Below, piece after piece: positions 1 to 6,634 of a stretch of 13,370 bases of DNA. Positions within the stretch are counted from its first letter, which is position 1, and every line of letters starts with the position of its first letter. The notes beneath the pieces are model-generated. The model made no database searches. It worked only from the letters and a program-made list of their open reading frames with translations, and was not told the origin of the DNA. Source of the DNA: Anaerolineales bacterium UBA3499 (GTDB taxonomy: Bacteria > Chloroflexota > Anaerolineae > Anaerolineales > UBA11657); NCBI GenBank assembly GCA_002377585.1, contig DFQC01000042.1, positions 1 through 13,370 on the forward strand, written 5' to 3'. Position numbers and translations under genes: made by a program.

Positions 1-720
1 GGCTAACAAAGCTTCAGTGCTAGGATATATCTCGATAAAGAAACGTTTTATCTTCGGTGCTCCTTGCCAATAATCCTCGAACGCCTCATATTCAATGTAT
101 TCACCAGTCTGCCACTTGACAATCTTATAGGGACCAAAGCCAATAGGCATACGCATTGCTTCGGACTCATCAAGTCCTGGAGAGTTAGCTTCGATTACTT
201 CCGAAGGGAAGATGAAATCAAAGAGGATCTTCCAGGCTGGGAAAGGCTCATCGAAATTGACGACAACTGTATAGTCATCGGGTGTATCGATCGAACCGAT
301 CTTGTCATAACCCATTCTGGTGATCGGAGTATTGTCTGGGTTCATGATAGCTTCCCAGGTTGCCTTAACATCAGCAGAAGTTACATCACTACCATCATGG
401 AATGTGACTCCTTCTCGCAAGTTATAAGTAACAGAACTTCCATCAGCAGCTACCAGTCCGTTCTCTACTGAAGGCACCTCTAGAGCGAGTTCGCCGACCC
501 ATGCCCCAGGCAGGTCAGAGAATAATAAACCACGTTGAGCTGTTTTTGAAGCCTCAAGTGAGTTGCCACCCTGAGTGTACATGACGTTCAGGAACTCAAG
601 CTCCTGATTCATGCCGAGACGAACTGAGTCTTTTGTGGTAGCTGCTGGTGCACAGGAAGCAAGCACAAGAGCCATAGCCACAACCACAAAACTGACCGTC
701 TTGAATTTATTTCTTACCAT
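1..720 (-). CDS. ABC transporter substrate-binding lipoprotein, SBP_bac_5 (peptide/nickel) family, N-terminal part
   Basis: This is the extracytoplasmic solute receptor of an ABC importer for oligopeptides or similar solutes. The frame is open from the ATG at 720 to the window edge, giving 240 residues; the family usually has about 500-600, so roughly half is outside. Residues 3-22 form a lipoprotein signal (basic start, hydrophobic core) ending in lipobox LASC with the acylated Cys at 23. Family motifs follow: a 'YNLREGVTFHDG' block near residues 99-110, then 'SADVKATWEAI', and 'GFGPYKIVKW' near 193-202, all typical of DppA/OppA-like receptors. A strong SD (GGAGGAGA) lies just upstream of the ATG. 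The permease and ATPase genes would be expected further left, outside the window. The ligand cannot be told. Family call is firm. Confidence 0.93.
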   Translation of the reverse strand, partial: MVRNKFKTVSFVVVAMALVLASCAPAATTKDSVRLGMNQELEFLNVMYTQGGNSLEASKTAQRGLLFSDLPGAWVGELALEVPSVENGLVAADGSSVTYNLREGVTFHDGSDVTSADVKATWEAIMNPDNTPITRMGYDKIGSIDTPDDYTVVVNFDEPFPAWKILFDFIFPSEVIEANSPGLDESEAMRMPIGFGPYKIVKWQTGEYIEYEAFEDYWQGAPKIKRFFIEIYPSTEALLA

Positions 721-768
721 CAGATATCTCTCCTCCTATCAATATATTTATCCTACTTTAAAGTGAAT

Positions 769-798
769 ACAATAAAAACATCTAGCATAAAACGGCAA
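769..798 (-). promoter_or_regulatory. Possible sigma-70-like promoter for the substrate-binding protein
   Basis: On the minus strand TTGCCG (793-798) is separated by 18 bases from TATTGT (769-774). Each hexamer matches 4 of 6 consensus positions. Transcription would start about 40 bases before the ATG at 720 and include the GGAGG ribosome site. The match is weak, so this is only a candidate. Confidence 0.3.
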
Positions 799-920
799 AC
801 TACATTTGCTGCATTTGTTTTGACCAGTTCTATACAATTAAGAGTTACTAGATTCTGCTTGAGCATCATACACTAAAGTCCCTAGCTATGCAACCATACT
901 TACGTTAAAATATCCAAACT

Positions 921-1952
921 ATGCAAGCCCGACAAATCGGTGGACTCTTAGGTATTGAGGAAATTACAAACAAACCCTCTAAAGATCCAGGTTTTTTTGA
1001 TGGGAGCCATTTGTGCCTCACAGATGCAAGGTCAGGCATATGGTTGTTGACCAAACTGCTTTCTCCAGGTACCGTATGGATGCCATCATTTGTCTGCAAA
1101 GTAATGATAGAAGCAGTAGAAAAAGCTAGAGTTCCTGTATGCCATTTTGAGTTGGATTATGACATGAGAATAAAATCGTCAGACTGGACAGATCAAGTCA
1201 AGGCAAATGACCTAGTGATCTTCGTTGATTATATGGGCTACCCATACCATACAAACTGCACAAAAAAAATTAGGGAAAAGAAAGCTTGGATCTTAGATGA
1301 TGCAAGCCAGGCATGGCCATCAAATGTGCAATCTGAGATGGCAGACTTCACTCTCTATAGTCCGCGGAAATTTCTTGGACTACCAGATGGTGCTGTTCTA
1401 TGCTTTCAAAATAATAGCGATTTGATGAACAACACAAATCTCAAGCAGCCTCCCAAGGATTGGATAATGCAATCCTTGGCCGTAGTGCAATGGAAGCGAG
1501 ACTTTGATCGCTGGGGGGGCACCAATCCATGGCAAAAACTTTTTAAGATAGTCAATGACACATTTCCACTTGGCCCCTATCAAATGAGCGAATTTAGCCA
1601 CATGATGATGAGCCGCGGAATAAATTTTCAACAAATCGAAACTAGAAGAAATGAAAACTATGTAATACTTAATGAACTATTACATGATGTTGCCCTATTC
1701 CCAAAAGCACCCTTAGACATGGTCCCTCTTGGATTTCCTGTCAGGGTGAATAACCGTCAACATCTACAAGATAATTTACTTAGTCATAACATAGTATCTG
1801 GAGTACACTGGAATCTGCAGGGAGTAATCTCAAATAGATATGTAGAAAGTCACAGACTTTCCAAGGATATAATAACATTGCCCTGCGATCAAAGATACAA
1901 CAAAAACGATATGATATATATCGCAGAAACTATTAGAAAACATATCAGATAA
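921..1952 (+). CDS. DegT/DnrJ/EryC1/StrS-like PLP-dependent enzyme
   Basis: A fold-type I PLP protein resembling sugar aminotransferases of the DegT family. Visible landmarks in family order: 'ARSGIWLL' (37-43) at the place of the usual SGTxAL phosphate-binding turn; 'MPSFVCKVMIEAV' near 54-66, like the family's 'PSFTFVATANAV' region; 'LDDASQA' (125-131), where D127 would hold the pyridine nitrogen and Q130 is conserved; and 'YSPRKFLGLPDGAVL' (146-160), where K150 is the expected Schiff-base lysine. At 343 residues it is slightly shorter than the usual 360-400. No glycosyltransferase or nucleotide-sugar gene lies nearby, so a sugar-nucleotide substrate is not supported. No SD precedes the ATG; TAAAAT at 906-911 could drive a nearly leaderless mRNA. 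The D-2-hydroxyacid dehydrogenase follows after 24 bases, suggesting an operon. Fold confident, substrate unknown. Confidence 0.8.
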   Translation: MQARQIGGLLGIEEITNKPSKDPGFFDGSHLCLTDARSGIWLLTKLLSPGTVWMPSFVCKVMIEAVEKARVPVCHFELDYDMRIKSSDWTDQVKANDLVIFVDYMGYPYHTNCTKKIREKKAWILDDASQAWPSNVQSEMADFTLYSPRKFLGLPDGAVLCFQNNSDLMNNTNLKQPPKDWIMQSLAVVQWKRDFDRWGGTNPWQKLFKIVNDTFPLGPYQMSEFSHMMMSRGINFQQIETRRNENYVILNELLHDVALFPKAPLDMVPLGFPVRVNNRQHLQDNLLSHNIVSGVHWNLQGVISNRYVESHRLSKDIITLPCDQRYNKNDMIYIAETIRKHIR

Positions 1953-1976
1953 CAATCAAGTATCTTATTAACATGT

Positions 1977-3050
1977 ATGAATACATGGGGAATTGCTATG
2001 GGAAACAAGACATCTAAACGTTCGATACTAATTGCAAGCTACTTAGAAGAAGAACACGTCGAAAGGATACAAGCTGTGGACGAACAAATCATTGTGCATT
2101 ATGAGCCTGATCTTTTACAGCCACCTAGATATCCAGCTGACCATAATGGACATCCTATCACCAGAACTAAGGACGAAGAACTTAAATGGCAATCCCTTTT
2201 AAAGAAGGCAGAAATATTGTTCGATTTTGACCAAACACATCTCACAGACCTTCCTGAGCTCGCACCTAATCTTAAGTGGATTCAAGCAACAAGCGCTGGT
2301 ATAGGACAAATGGTAAAACGTTTAGAATATGACAAACGAATGCCAGAAACTGTTTTTACTACAGCCAGTGGGATACATTCACAACCACTTGCCGAATTCT
2401 GCCTGATGTCAATGTTGATGTACTCACGTGGACTGACCCGTATGTTGGAGATGCAGGCACAAAAACATTGGGAAAGATATGCGGGAACAGATCTCATTGA
2501 CAAAACAGTTGTAATCATAGGCATGGGAAACATAGGTCAAAGAGTAACTGAAATAGTCAAAGTGTTTGGAATGAATGTCATTGGAATCAAGCGCACTGTC
2601 ACGGATATGGATCTCAATGGCATGAAAGCAGACCAAATATTACCTACAAATCAAATGGGTGATGCGCTGAAGCAAGCAGACTACCTAATCTTATGCATGC
2701 CTCATACTACCGAGACTGAAAATATGATCGGTCCGTCAGAGCTAAGTCAACTTCCAAAAGGTGCAATCCTAATCAATATTGCTAGAGGAACAGTAGTAGA
2801 TGAATTAGCCTTAATCAAATCATTAAAGGATGGTCATTTAGGAGGAGCAGCTCTGGATGTTTTTGCAACCGAGCCACTCCCGAAAGAAAGCCCTCTATGG
2901 TCTATGACTAATGTGCTCGTAAGCCCTCATTCTGGTAGCACAAGCGACAGAGAGAACACCCTTCTAACGGATTTGTTCTGTCATAACCTAAGACAATACC
3001 TAGATGAGAAACCATTAATCAATGTCCTTGATACTGAGCTTCTGTATTAG
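1977..3050 (+). CDS. D-isomer-specific 2-hydroxyacid dehydrogenase
   Basis: A cytosolic NAD(P)-dependent enzyme interconverting a 2-oxoacid and its D-2-hydroxyacid. The nucleotide-binding motif is GMGNIG at 182-187. After the second beta strand there is 'GIKRT' (203-207) rather than an acidic residue, which favours NADP(H) by inference. The catalytic triad is complete: R270 in 'NIARG', E299 in 'ATEP', H318 in 'SPHSG'. The length of 357 aa is slightly above the usual 310-340, with an insertion near residues 45-72. Start choice is uncertain: the ATG at 1977 has TTATTA six bases upstream (leaderless style), whereas the ATG at 1998 has GGGG seven bases upstream and gives a 350-aa protein starting MGNKTSKR. 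It probably shares a transcript with the DegT-like gene. The substrate (glyoxylate, hydroxypyruvate or another) cannot be read from sequence. Confidence 0.92.
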   Translation: MNTWGIAMGNKTSKRSILIASYLEEEHVERIQAVDEQIIVHYEPDLLQPPRYPADHNGHPITRTKDEELKWQSLLKKAEILFDFDQTHLTDLPELAPNLKWIQATSAGIGQMVKRLEYDKRMPETVFTTASGIHSQPLAEFCLMSMLMYSRGLTRMLEMQAQKHWERYAGTDLIDKTVVIIGMGNIGQRVTEIVKVFGMNVIGIKRTVTDMDLNGMKADQILPTNQMGDALKQADYLILCMPHTTETENMIGPSELSQLPKGAILINIARGTVVDELALIKSLKDGHLGGAALDVFATEPLPKESPLWSMTNVLVSPHSGSTSDRENTLLTDLFCHNLRQYLDEKPLINVLDTELLY

Positions 3051-3051
3051 A

Positions 3052-3067
3052 GATATCAATAGATATC
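3052..3067. repeat. Inverted repeat between convergent genes, possible weak terminator
   Basis: GATATC, AATA, GATATC form a 6-bp perfect stem with a 4-base loop, starting 2 bases after the dehydrogenase stop and about 20 bases before the stop of the convergent EamA-like gene. There is no clear T-tract on either side, so terminator function is only suggested by position. Confidence 0.3.
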
Positions 3068-3087
3068 ACAGAGTTCTACACAAATCT

Positions 3088-3504
3088 TTAGCGTGATAAA
3101 AGTACGATTGACCCTATCCCTAAACCTAATCCCACTAGTCTAGTCGCAGTAAGTGGCTCGTTGAATATCATTGCAGACAGTGATACCGACACAATCACTC
3201 CTAAACCAACGATCGGGAAAACAACGCTACCAGCACCACCGTTATTCAACGCATAAAACATGCAGGCGTAACCTATCGAACCAAATAGCCCTACCAAGCC
3301 CCCAACTCCAATCATCCGTGGAGTAACAATAAAGGCCTGTTTCTGATTCATATGTATTATTAACGCCATTAAGATGTAACATACATTAATAATCATCAGA
3401 AACGGCGGGAAGTACAAACCATCATTAACAGCTACTTTGTTCATAAAACTACTAAGACCCATACATACTAATGATATTACTGCTAAAGCAACCGGAATAT
3501 TCAT
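3088..3504 (-). CDS. Half-size EamA/DMT-family membrane protein, copy A
   Basis: An integral membrane protein of the drug/metabolite transporter superfamily. The 138 residues contain about five hydrophobic segments (around 3-24, 32-51, 62-86, 91-112 and 120-137), i.e. one EamA repeat, where typical EamA carriers have two repeats and ten segments in about 300 aa. The conserved late-repeat pattern is present: Gly/Ala-rich segment, 'SVVFPI', 'NEPLTATRLVGLGLGIGSIVLLS'. It has its own SD (GGGAG, about 7 bases before the ATG) and stop codon, so it is not a broken half. Copy B lies 155 bases upstream on the same strand, has exactly the same length and aligns end to end without gaps. Single-repeat members would need to dimerise to transport. 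The cargo is unknown. Confidence 0.85.
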   Translation of the reverse strand: MNIPVALAVISLVCMGLSSFMNKVAVNDGLYFPPFLMIINVCYILMALIIHMNQKQAFIVTPRMIGVGGLVGLFGSIGYACMFYALNNGGAGSVVFPIVGLGVIVSVSLSAMIFNEPLTATRLVGLGLGIGSIVLLSR

Positions 3505-3659
3505 ATTTTCTCCCTAAATATGCAAACTTTACAATACATAATTGAGCAACAGTAAGGAAGTATATTCAGTGGAGATGCACCAAGATATAAATCTTCAGTC
3601 ACAAATCTGATATTACAGACTTTACCTATACTCAGTTTGTGCGATAACACAACTATATT

Positions 3660-4076
3660 TTAGCGTGACAAAACGACAATAGAACTTACACCAAGACCCA
3701 ATCCCAGTACCTTTGTGAAGGTTACAGGCTCACGAAAGAAATAATAGGATAATAATACTGCAACAACAACCGACATAGATTTTATTGGGAAAATTACACT
3801 ACCTTCTCCCCCTAGGCGCAAAGCAAGCATGGTCGAAAAAATTGCAATGGCAGTTGCTAATCCCGACAATGAGGCTAGTCCAACCATACGAGGCTCTAAT
3901 TCATAAGGGTGTTTCTGGAATATATGTAGCAATACCGCGGAAACTAACACAATCACAGTCTCAGTTACCATAAAACTGGGTGAGTACACATTATTAACTC
4001 CAGCTACTTTCCAAAAAAAATTCGCCATACCAAAACCAAACAAACCGACAACTGCAAGCATTATAGGTGTATTCAT
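3660..4076 (-). CDS. Half-size EamA/DMT-family membrane protein, copy B
   Basis: This is the paralogue of the 3088-3504 gene, also 138 aa and collinear with it. Shared positions include the N-terminal MN-P start, 'F--KVA' near residues 20-25, 'PRM-G' near 62-66, 'G-GSV-FPI' near 90-98, and the C-terminal 'GLGLG--SIV-LSR'. I judge overall identity to be roughly a third, so the duplication is not recent. Five hydrophobic segments are visible, one EamA repeat. The SD GGAGA sits 6-7 bases before the ATG, and a TATACT -10 candidate lies about 35 bases upstream. Copies A and B may form a heterodimer equivalent to a full ten-segment carrier, as paired small transporters do; that is inference from arrangement only. 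Confidence 0.85.
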   Translation of the reverse strand: MNTPIMLAVVGLFGFGMANFFWKVAGVNNVYSPSFMVTETVIVLVSAVLLHIFQKHPYELEPRMVGLASLSGLATAIAIFSTMLALRLGGEGSVIFPIKSMSVVVAVLLSYYFFREPVTFTKVLGLGLGVSSIVVLSR

Positions 4077-4110
4077 CTTGTCTCCATATATTCAGATATT
4101 AAACCGGTAG

Positions 4111-4116
4111 AGTATA
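4111..4116 (-). promoter_or_regulatory. -10 element candidate for EamA-like copy B
   Basis: TATACT on the minus strand (5 of 6 to consensus) would start transcription near 4104, leaving a leader of about 27 bases that contains the GGAGA ribosome site of the gene starting at 4076. I see no convincing -35. Confidence 0.35.
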
Positions 4117-4230
4117 TCATCTACATATAAATCTAGGCCCATTGGACTTCAGTAATTAGACAATGTCGTTACACTGCAATGTTGCCTATACGCACTACAT
4201 GCATGTCTTATTCGTAACTCAGTCATTAAA

Positions 4231-4563
4231 CTATGGATTTTTTTGCGGTGAAGGAGCAATACCGACCAATAGAACTAGAAGTTGATCGCTCGTATTTGTA
4301 ACACCATGTTCCACCCCTGCTGCAGCCCATATTGTGCAACCCGCACCTGCCTGCTGAACTTCATTTCCGACAACGAACTCCCCATCACCCTCAATAACAT
4401 AGTAAAACTTGTCCTGGTCTGCGTGCGTGTGAATATGCTGGGTCTGCCCTGGAGTCAAGCAATTCAAACCCACCAAAATATTATCGCTTTGAAATAGATT
4501 GGACTTAAATACTTTGTCAGGATTCGTTCCAACTAAATCTCTATAATCTACAAAATTAGTCAC
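4231..4563 (-). CDS. Small single-domain cupin protein
   Basis: A single beta-barrel cupin of 110 aa, the normal size for a stand-alone domain. Motif 1 is at residues 39-61: 'PGQTQHIHTHADQDKFYYV' followed by IEGDG, giving metal-binding candidates H45 and H47; the position usually held by Glu falls in 'DQDK', so the metal site may be modified. Motif 2 is near 81-91, 'AAGVEHGVTN', with H86. No N-terminal signal, so it is cytosolic. The start codon is GTG (4561-4563), supported by a strong GGGAGG seven bases upstream and by a perfect TATAAT at 4596-4601. It is read toward the two EamA-like genes, though with a 154-base gap. Cupins of this kind include isomerases, oxygenases and binding proteins, so no reaction can be assigned. 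Confidence 0.88.
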   Translation of the reverse strand: MTNFVDYRDLVGTNPDKVFKSNLFQSDNILVGLNCLTPGQTQHIHTHADQDKFYYVIEGDGEFVVGNEVQQAGAGCTIWAAAGVEHGVTNTSDQLLVLLVGIAPSPQKNP

Positions 4564-4595
4564 TGCGTTCCTCCCATCAGATAATCATATACCCT

Positions 4596-4601
4596 ATTAT
4601 A
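4596..4601 (-). promoter_or_regulatory. -10 element of the cupin promoter
   Basis: A perfect TATAAT on the minus strand predicts a start near 4589 and a leader of about 26 bases carrying GGGAGG before the GTG codon. The -35 is not clear. It is divergent from the promoter candidate of the 4685 gene. Confidence 0.5.
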
Positions 4602-4645
4602 AGGCAGACATTTACCATCTGTTCGCAAATTACATATGCTTGGTG

Positions 4646-4651
4646 TATATT
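4646..4651 (+). promoter_or_regulatory. -10 element candidate for the 98-aa membrane protein
   Basis: TATATT preceded by TTCGCA at 4622-4627 (18-base spacer, 4 of 6 to the -35 consensus) would start transcription near 4658. The resulting leader of about 27 bases contains the AAGAGG ribosome site of the gene at 4685. Confidence 0.4.
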
Positions 4652-4684
4652 TAGCATGAATAGTCTTCATCAAGAGGTTTTTAT

Positions 4685-4981
4685 ATGGTAGTCGACATAA
4701 TTGCAGGTCTAGCGTTTTTGTTTGTTATGTATAAAATGGCTCGCGAATCATCAAGTAAAGAGAGGGTTGGAGGCATAATTGGCACAGGCATAGGTGTAAT
4801 ATATTGCGCTAGCCAACTGGCTGTATGGCCTACGGGATGTACAGAACCATTCACCGGCACAGTACGTCCTTGTGGATCGTTAGACGGTCATCCCCGAGTC
4901 ATCATAACACTGGCTATTATCATGATCACCACTTGGTTAGGCAGAAGAATTGTGCACATGATGCAATCCAGACGCAAATAA
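4685..4981 (+). CDS. Small three-segment membrane protein of unknown function
   Basis: I do not recognise a family. The 98-aa protein has three hydrophobic segments at about 3-18, 28-47 and 70-86. Basic residues cluster in the first loop (KMARESSSKER) and at the C-terminus (GRRIVHMMQSRRK), so by the positive-inside rule the N-terminus and the second loop face outward. The outward loop (about 48-69) contains two cysteines, C52 and C63, that could form a disulfide, and 'PTGCTEPFTG'. AAGAGG lies about 8 bases before the ATG. A frame of 11 codons (4656-4691) starts upstream and ends across this gene's start. It converges on the MFS gene. Confidence 0.65.
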   Translation: MVVDIIAGLAFLFVMYKMARESSSKERVGGIIGTGIGVIYCASQLAVWPTGCTEPFTGTVRPCGSLDGHPRVIITLAIIMITTWLGRRIVHMMQSRRK

Positions 4982-5005
4982 TTTATACATCAACCAATGA
5001 GGTCA

Positions 5006-5025
5006 GACTTGAATCCTATCAAGTC
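5006..5025. terminator. Hairpin between convergent genes, possible bidirectional terminator
   Basis: GACTTGA, loop ATCCTA, TCAAGTC: a perfect 7-bp stem with a 6-base loop, in the 66-base gap between the convergent stops at 4981 and 5048. No strong T-run follows on either strand; AT-rich sequence lies to the right. Position supports termination more than the stem does. Confidence 0.4.
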
Positions 5026-5047
5026 ATAGCAGCATCTAATAATTAAA

Positions 5048-6298
5048 TTAATTCTGTTGCTCTGTAGAGGAGGGTACTAGTCTTAGTGCTACTACTAATA
5101 GTATATTGGCAAAGACAATATAACTGGCAATCAGGATACAAATAGTCTGTATAGAAAGACCTCTATCAATCAACATCCCTATAATTACTGGTCCTACTGC
5201 CGATGAAACCACAGCCAGAACACTCACCATACTCTTGACAGAACCTAGATGTTCAACGCCATATAATTCTGGCATTAGAGCACTACCAGAAGTTTGCGAA
5301 AACCCTACGTGCAATCCCAACAGGAACATATACAGCAATACCCATAGATGATTACCAGCAAGCCCAATAGTTAGGGCAGCTAACGCCAATGGGGGCATTG
5401 TATATTGAAAGACCTTTCTTGCACTAAAACGGTCGATGAACGAACCAGCGATTACATTAGTAAATATACTAGTTCCAGCATACAACAAATAGTTTCCAGT
5501 GATCCAGCTAGCATCCCATTGTTTATATTCCGCTATATTAAGGTGATGAAAGAAAAAAGCTGTTGCCACCATAGGCGTTGCCACTATAGCTGGTAACAAT
5601 AGATAAAAACGTGAATCCCTGAGTACCATCTTGCGTGTCCAACTGACAACATTAGACCTAATGTTGTCAGTACCACTCCGAAGATTTTGAAGATATTTTT
5701 CATGAAATAGCTTATATCCTCTTAATAACCATACTACTGTCGGAAAGCTAAATAATGCCAGAATGACAGCCACACCCCCATAAGTCCAACGCCAACCAAC
5801 AGAAGAAATAGCAGTTACTGCCAGGAAAGGAAGCATTGCTTCGGCAACAGGTTGTCCTAGAGCAGCAATCGCAAGTGCTCTACCACGACCACGATCAAAG
5901 TACCGTCCCATACTAATAGTCCCGACATGTCTAGCAAGTCCCTGACCAGCATGCCTCAAAAGAAATATACCCAAAACAAGCATCACGGGTCCTGACACAA
6001 ACGGCATATAAGCGCAAGCAAACACCATAAAAGCACACACAGATAAGGTAAAAACTGGCAAGCTATACCGATCAATCAGCGGTCCAGACCATACAAACAC
6101 TATGGCACTTGCTAGAGTACCAATCATATAGATACTACCCCAAGCAGTATGAGTAAGACTAAACTCCTCCTGAATCGCTGGGCCAAATACACCAACGAAA
6201 AATGTCTGGCCTATACTAGAATAAAACACCATCAGGAATCCGAAGCCAAGTAGATGTGGACTACGAGCGATGAGACGTCTGTACGGATTGATAAACAT
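5048..6298 (-). CDS. Major facilitator superfamily (MFS) transporter
   Basis: A 416-aa inner-membrane secondary carrier with about twelve hydrophobic segments. The first half has 'GVFGPAIQEEFSLTHTAWG' after segment 1 and an MFS motif-A-like 'SGPLIDRYSL' at about 71-80. The second half repeats it as 'AGSFIDRFSARKVF'. A basic central loop near 190-225 ('RGYKLFHEKYLQNLRSG') separates the halves. The overall look is that of monocarboxylate/oxalate-formate-type MFS proteins, but the cargo cannot be assigned. No SD precedes the ATG. Instead TATACT (6305-6310, minus strand) ends exactly six bases before the ATG, predicting a leaderless mRNA. It converges with the 98-aa membrane protein gene. Confidence 0.9.
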   Translation of the reverse strand: MFINPYRRLIARSPHLLGFGFLMVFYSSIGQTFFVGVFGPAIQEEFSLTHTAWGSIYMIGTLASAIVFVWSGPLIDRYSLPVFTLSVCAFMVFACAYMPFVSGPVMLVLGIFLLRHAGQGLARHVGTISMGRYFDRGRGRALAIAALGQPVAEAMLPFLAVTAISSVGWRWTYGGVAVILALFSFPTVVWLLRGYKLFHEKYLQNLRSGTDNIRSNVVSWTRKMVLRDSRFYLLLPAIVATPMVATAFFFHHLNIAEYKQWDASWITGNYLLYAGTSIFTNVIAGSFIDRFSARKVFQYTMPPLALAALTIGLAGNHLWVLLYMFLLGLHVGFSQTSGSALMPELYGVEHLGSVKSMVSVLAVVSSAVGPVIIGMLIDRGLSIQTICILIASYIVFANILLVVALRLVPSSTEQQN

Positions 6299-6304
6299 CA
6301 GCAG

Positions 6305-6310
6305 AGTATA
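6305..6310 (-). promoter_or_regulatory. Leaderless -10 element of the MFS gene
   Basis: TATACT on the minus strand is followed by CTGCTG and then the ATG at 6298. A start six to seven bases after the -10 falls at the A of the initiation codon. No SD lies upstream. The -35 is unclear (TTGCTA with a short 14-base spacer). Confidence 0.5.
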
Positions 6311-6380
6311 CAGTAAGCGACAAATAGCAAGTGCTATCTAAAGCAGCAAGAAACAATGTAACTTTCGAGATGCTTGGTCT

Positions 6381-6545
6381 CTACTTTCTAAGTAACAATT
6401 TGTAGGATAGATATACGCATGTGGCACCAAGCAGAACTATAATCAGGTTCAACTTAATTAACTGCCAGAAAAATCTTAGCGCCATAGCTACAGCAACAAA
6501 TGCACAAACCCAATAAACAAATTTCCAAGCCGAGTGCGTCATCAT
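6381..6545 (-). CDS. Small two-segment membrane protein (54 aa), unknown
   Basis: An unrecognised small protein read from ATG 6545 (or the adjacent ATG at 6542) to TAG at 6381. Two hydrophobic segments, about residues 8-28 and 31-47, are joined by 'RFFWQLIK'; the C-terminus is basic (YKLLLRK). A clear AAGGAGA lies upstream: AGGAG is 4 bases from the first ATG and 7 from the second, so the second is the better start (53 aa). A TATAAT at 6585-6590 on the same strand could be its -10. The combination of SD, promoter and alternating basic/hydrophobic pattern makes it a real gene candidate despite its size. It is divergent from the pentapeptide gene and lies 82 bases downstream of the ATG region of the MFS gene, on the same strand. 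Confidence 0.65.
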   Translation of the reverse strand: MMTHSAWKFVYWVCAFVAVAMALRFFWQLIKLNLIIVLLGATCVYLSYKLLLRK

Positions 6546-6584
6546 GTGTCTCCTTGCCAACTAATTACTATAGATAGTAGATTG

Positions 6585-6609
6585 ATTATAGTTCATGACT
6601 ATTGATCAA
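6585..6609. promoter_or_regulatory. Divergent promoter region with TTGATCAA palindrome
   Basis: The 8-bp palindrome TTGATCAA (6602-6609) can act as a -35-like element in both directions. Rightward, TTGATC is 15 bases from TATAGT (6623-6628) of the pentapeptide gene. Leftward, TTGATC is 13 bases from TATAAT (6585-6590) of the small membrane protein. Both spacers are short, so it may rather be an operator. Confidence 0.35.
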
Positions 6610-6622
6610 ATGTTTAGCGTGT

Positions 6623-6628
6623 TATAGT
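6623..6628 (+). promoter_or_regulatory. Leaderless -10 element of the pentapeptide-repeat gene
   Basis: TATAGT (5 of 6 to consensus) is followed by six bases (ATATAC) and then the ATG at 6635. There is no SD. This also argues against an in-frame ATG at 6602, which would place the promoter inside the coding region. Confidence 0.5.
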
Positions 6629-6634
6629 ATATAC

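Noticed and set aside
64..471. Open 135-aa frame on the plus strand
   Set aside because: It lies antisense inside the substrate-binding protein gene, whose minus-strand translation has a lipobox and clear family motifs; the plus-strand product resembles nothing.
921..1952. Member of a surface-polysaccharide or antibiotic-sugar cluster
   Set aside because: No glycosyltransferase, nucleotidyltransferase or sugar epimerase gene occurs in the window.
3088..4076. A single ten-segment EamA carrier broken by a frameshift or stop
   Set aside because: Both halves have their own start, SD and stop, are separated by 155 bases, and both begin with the same N-terminal type of repeat, so they are paralogues rather than two halves of one gene.
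6602..6634. Upstream start for the pentapeptide protein
   Set aside because: No ATG is present at 6602 itself; the open frame there adds 11 residues unlike the family, and the -10 box TATAGT lies within that stretch, six bases before the better ATG at 6635.
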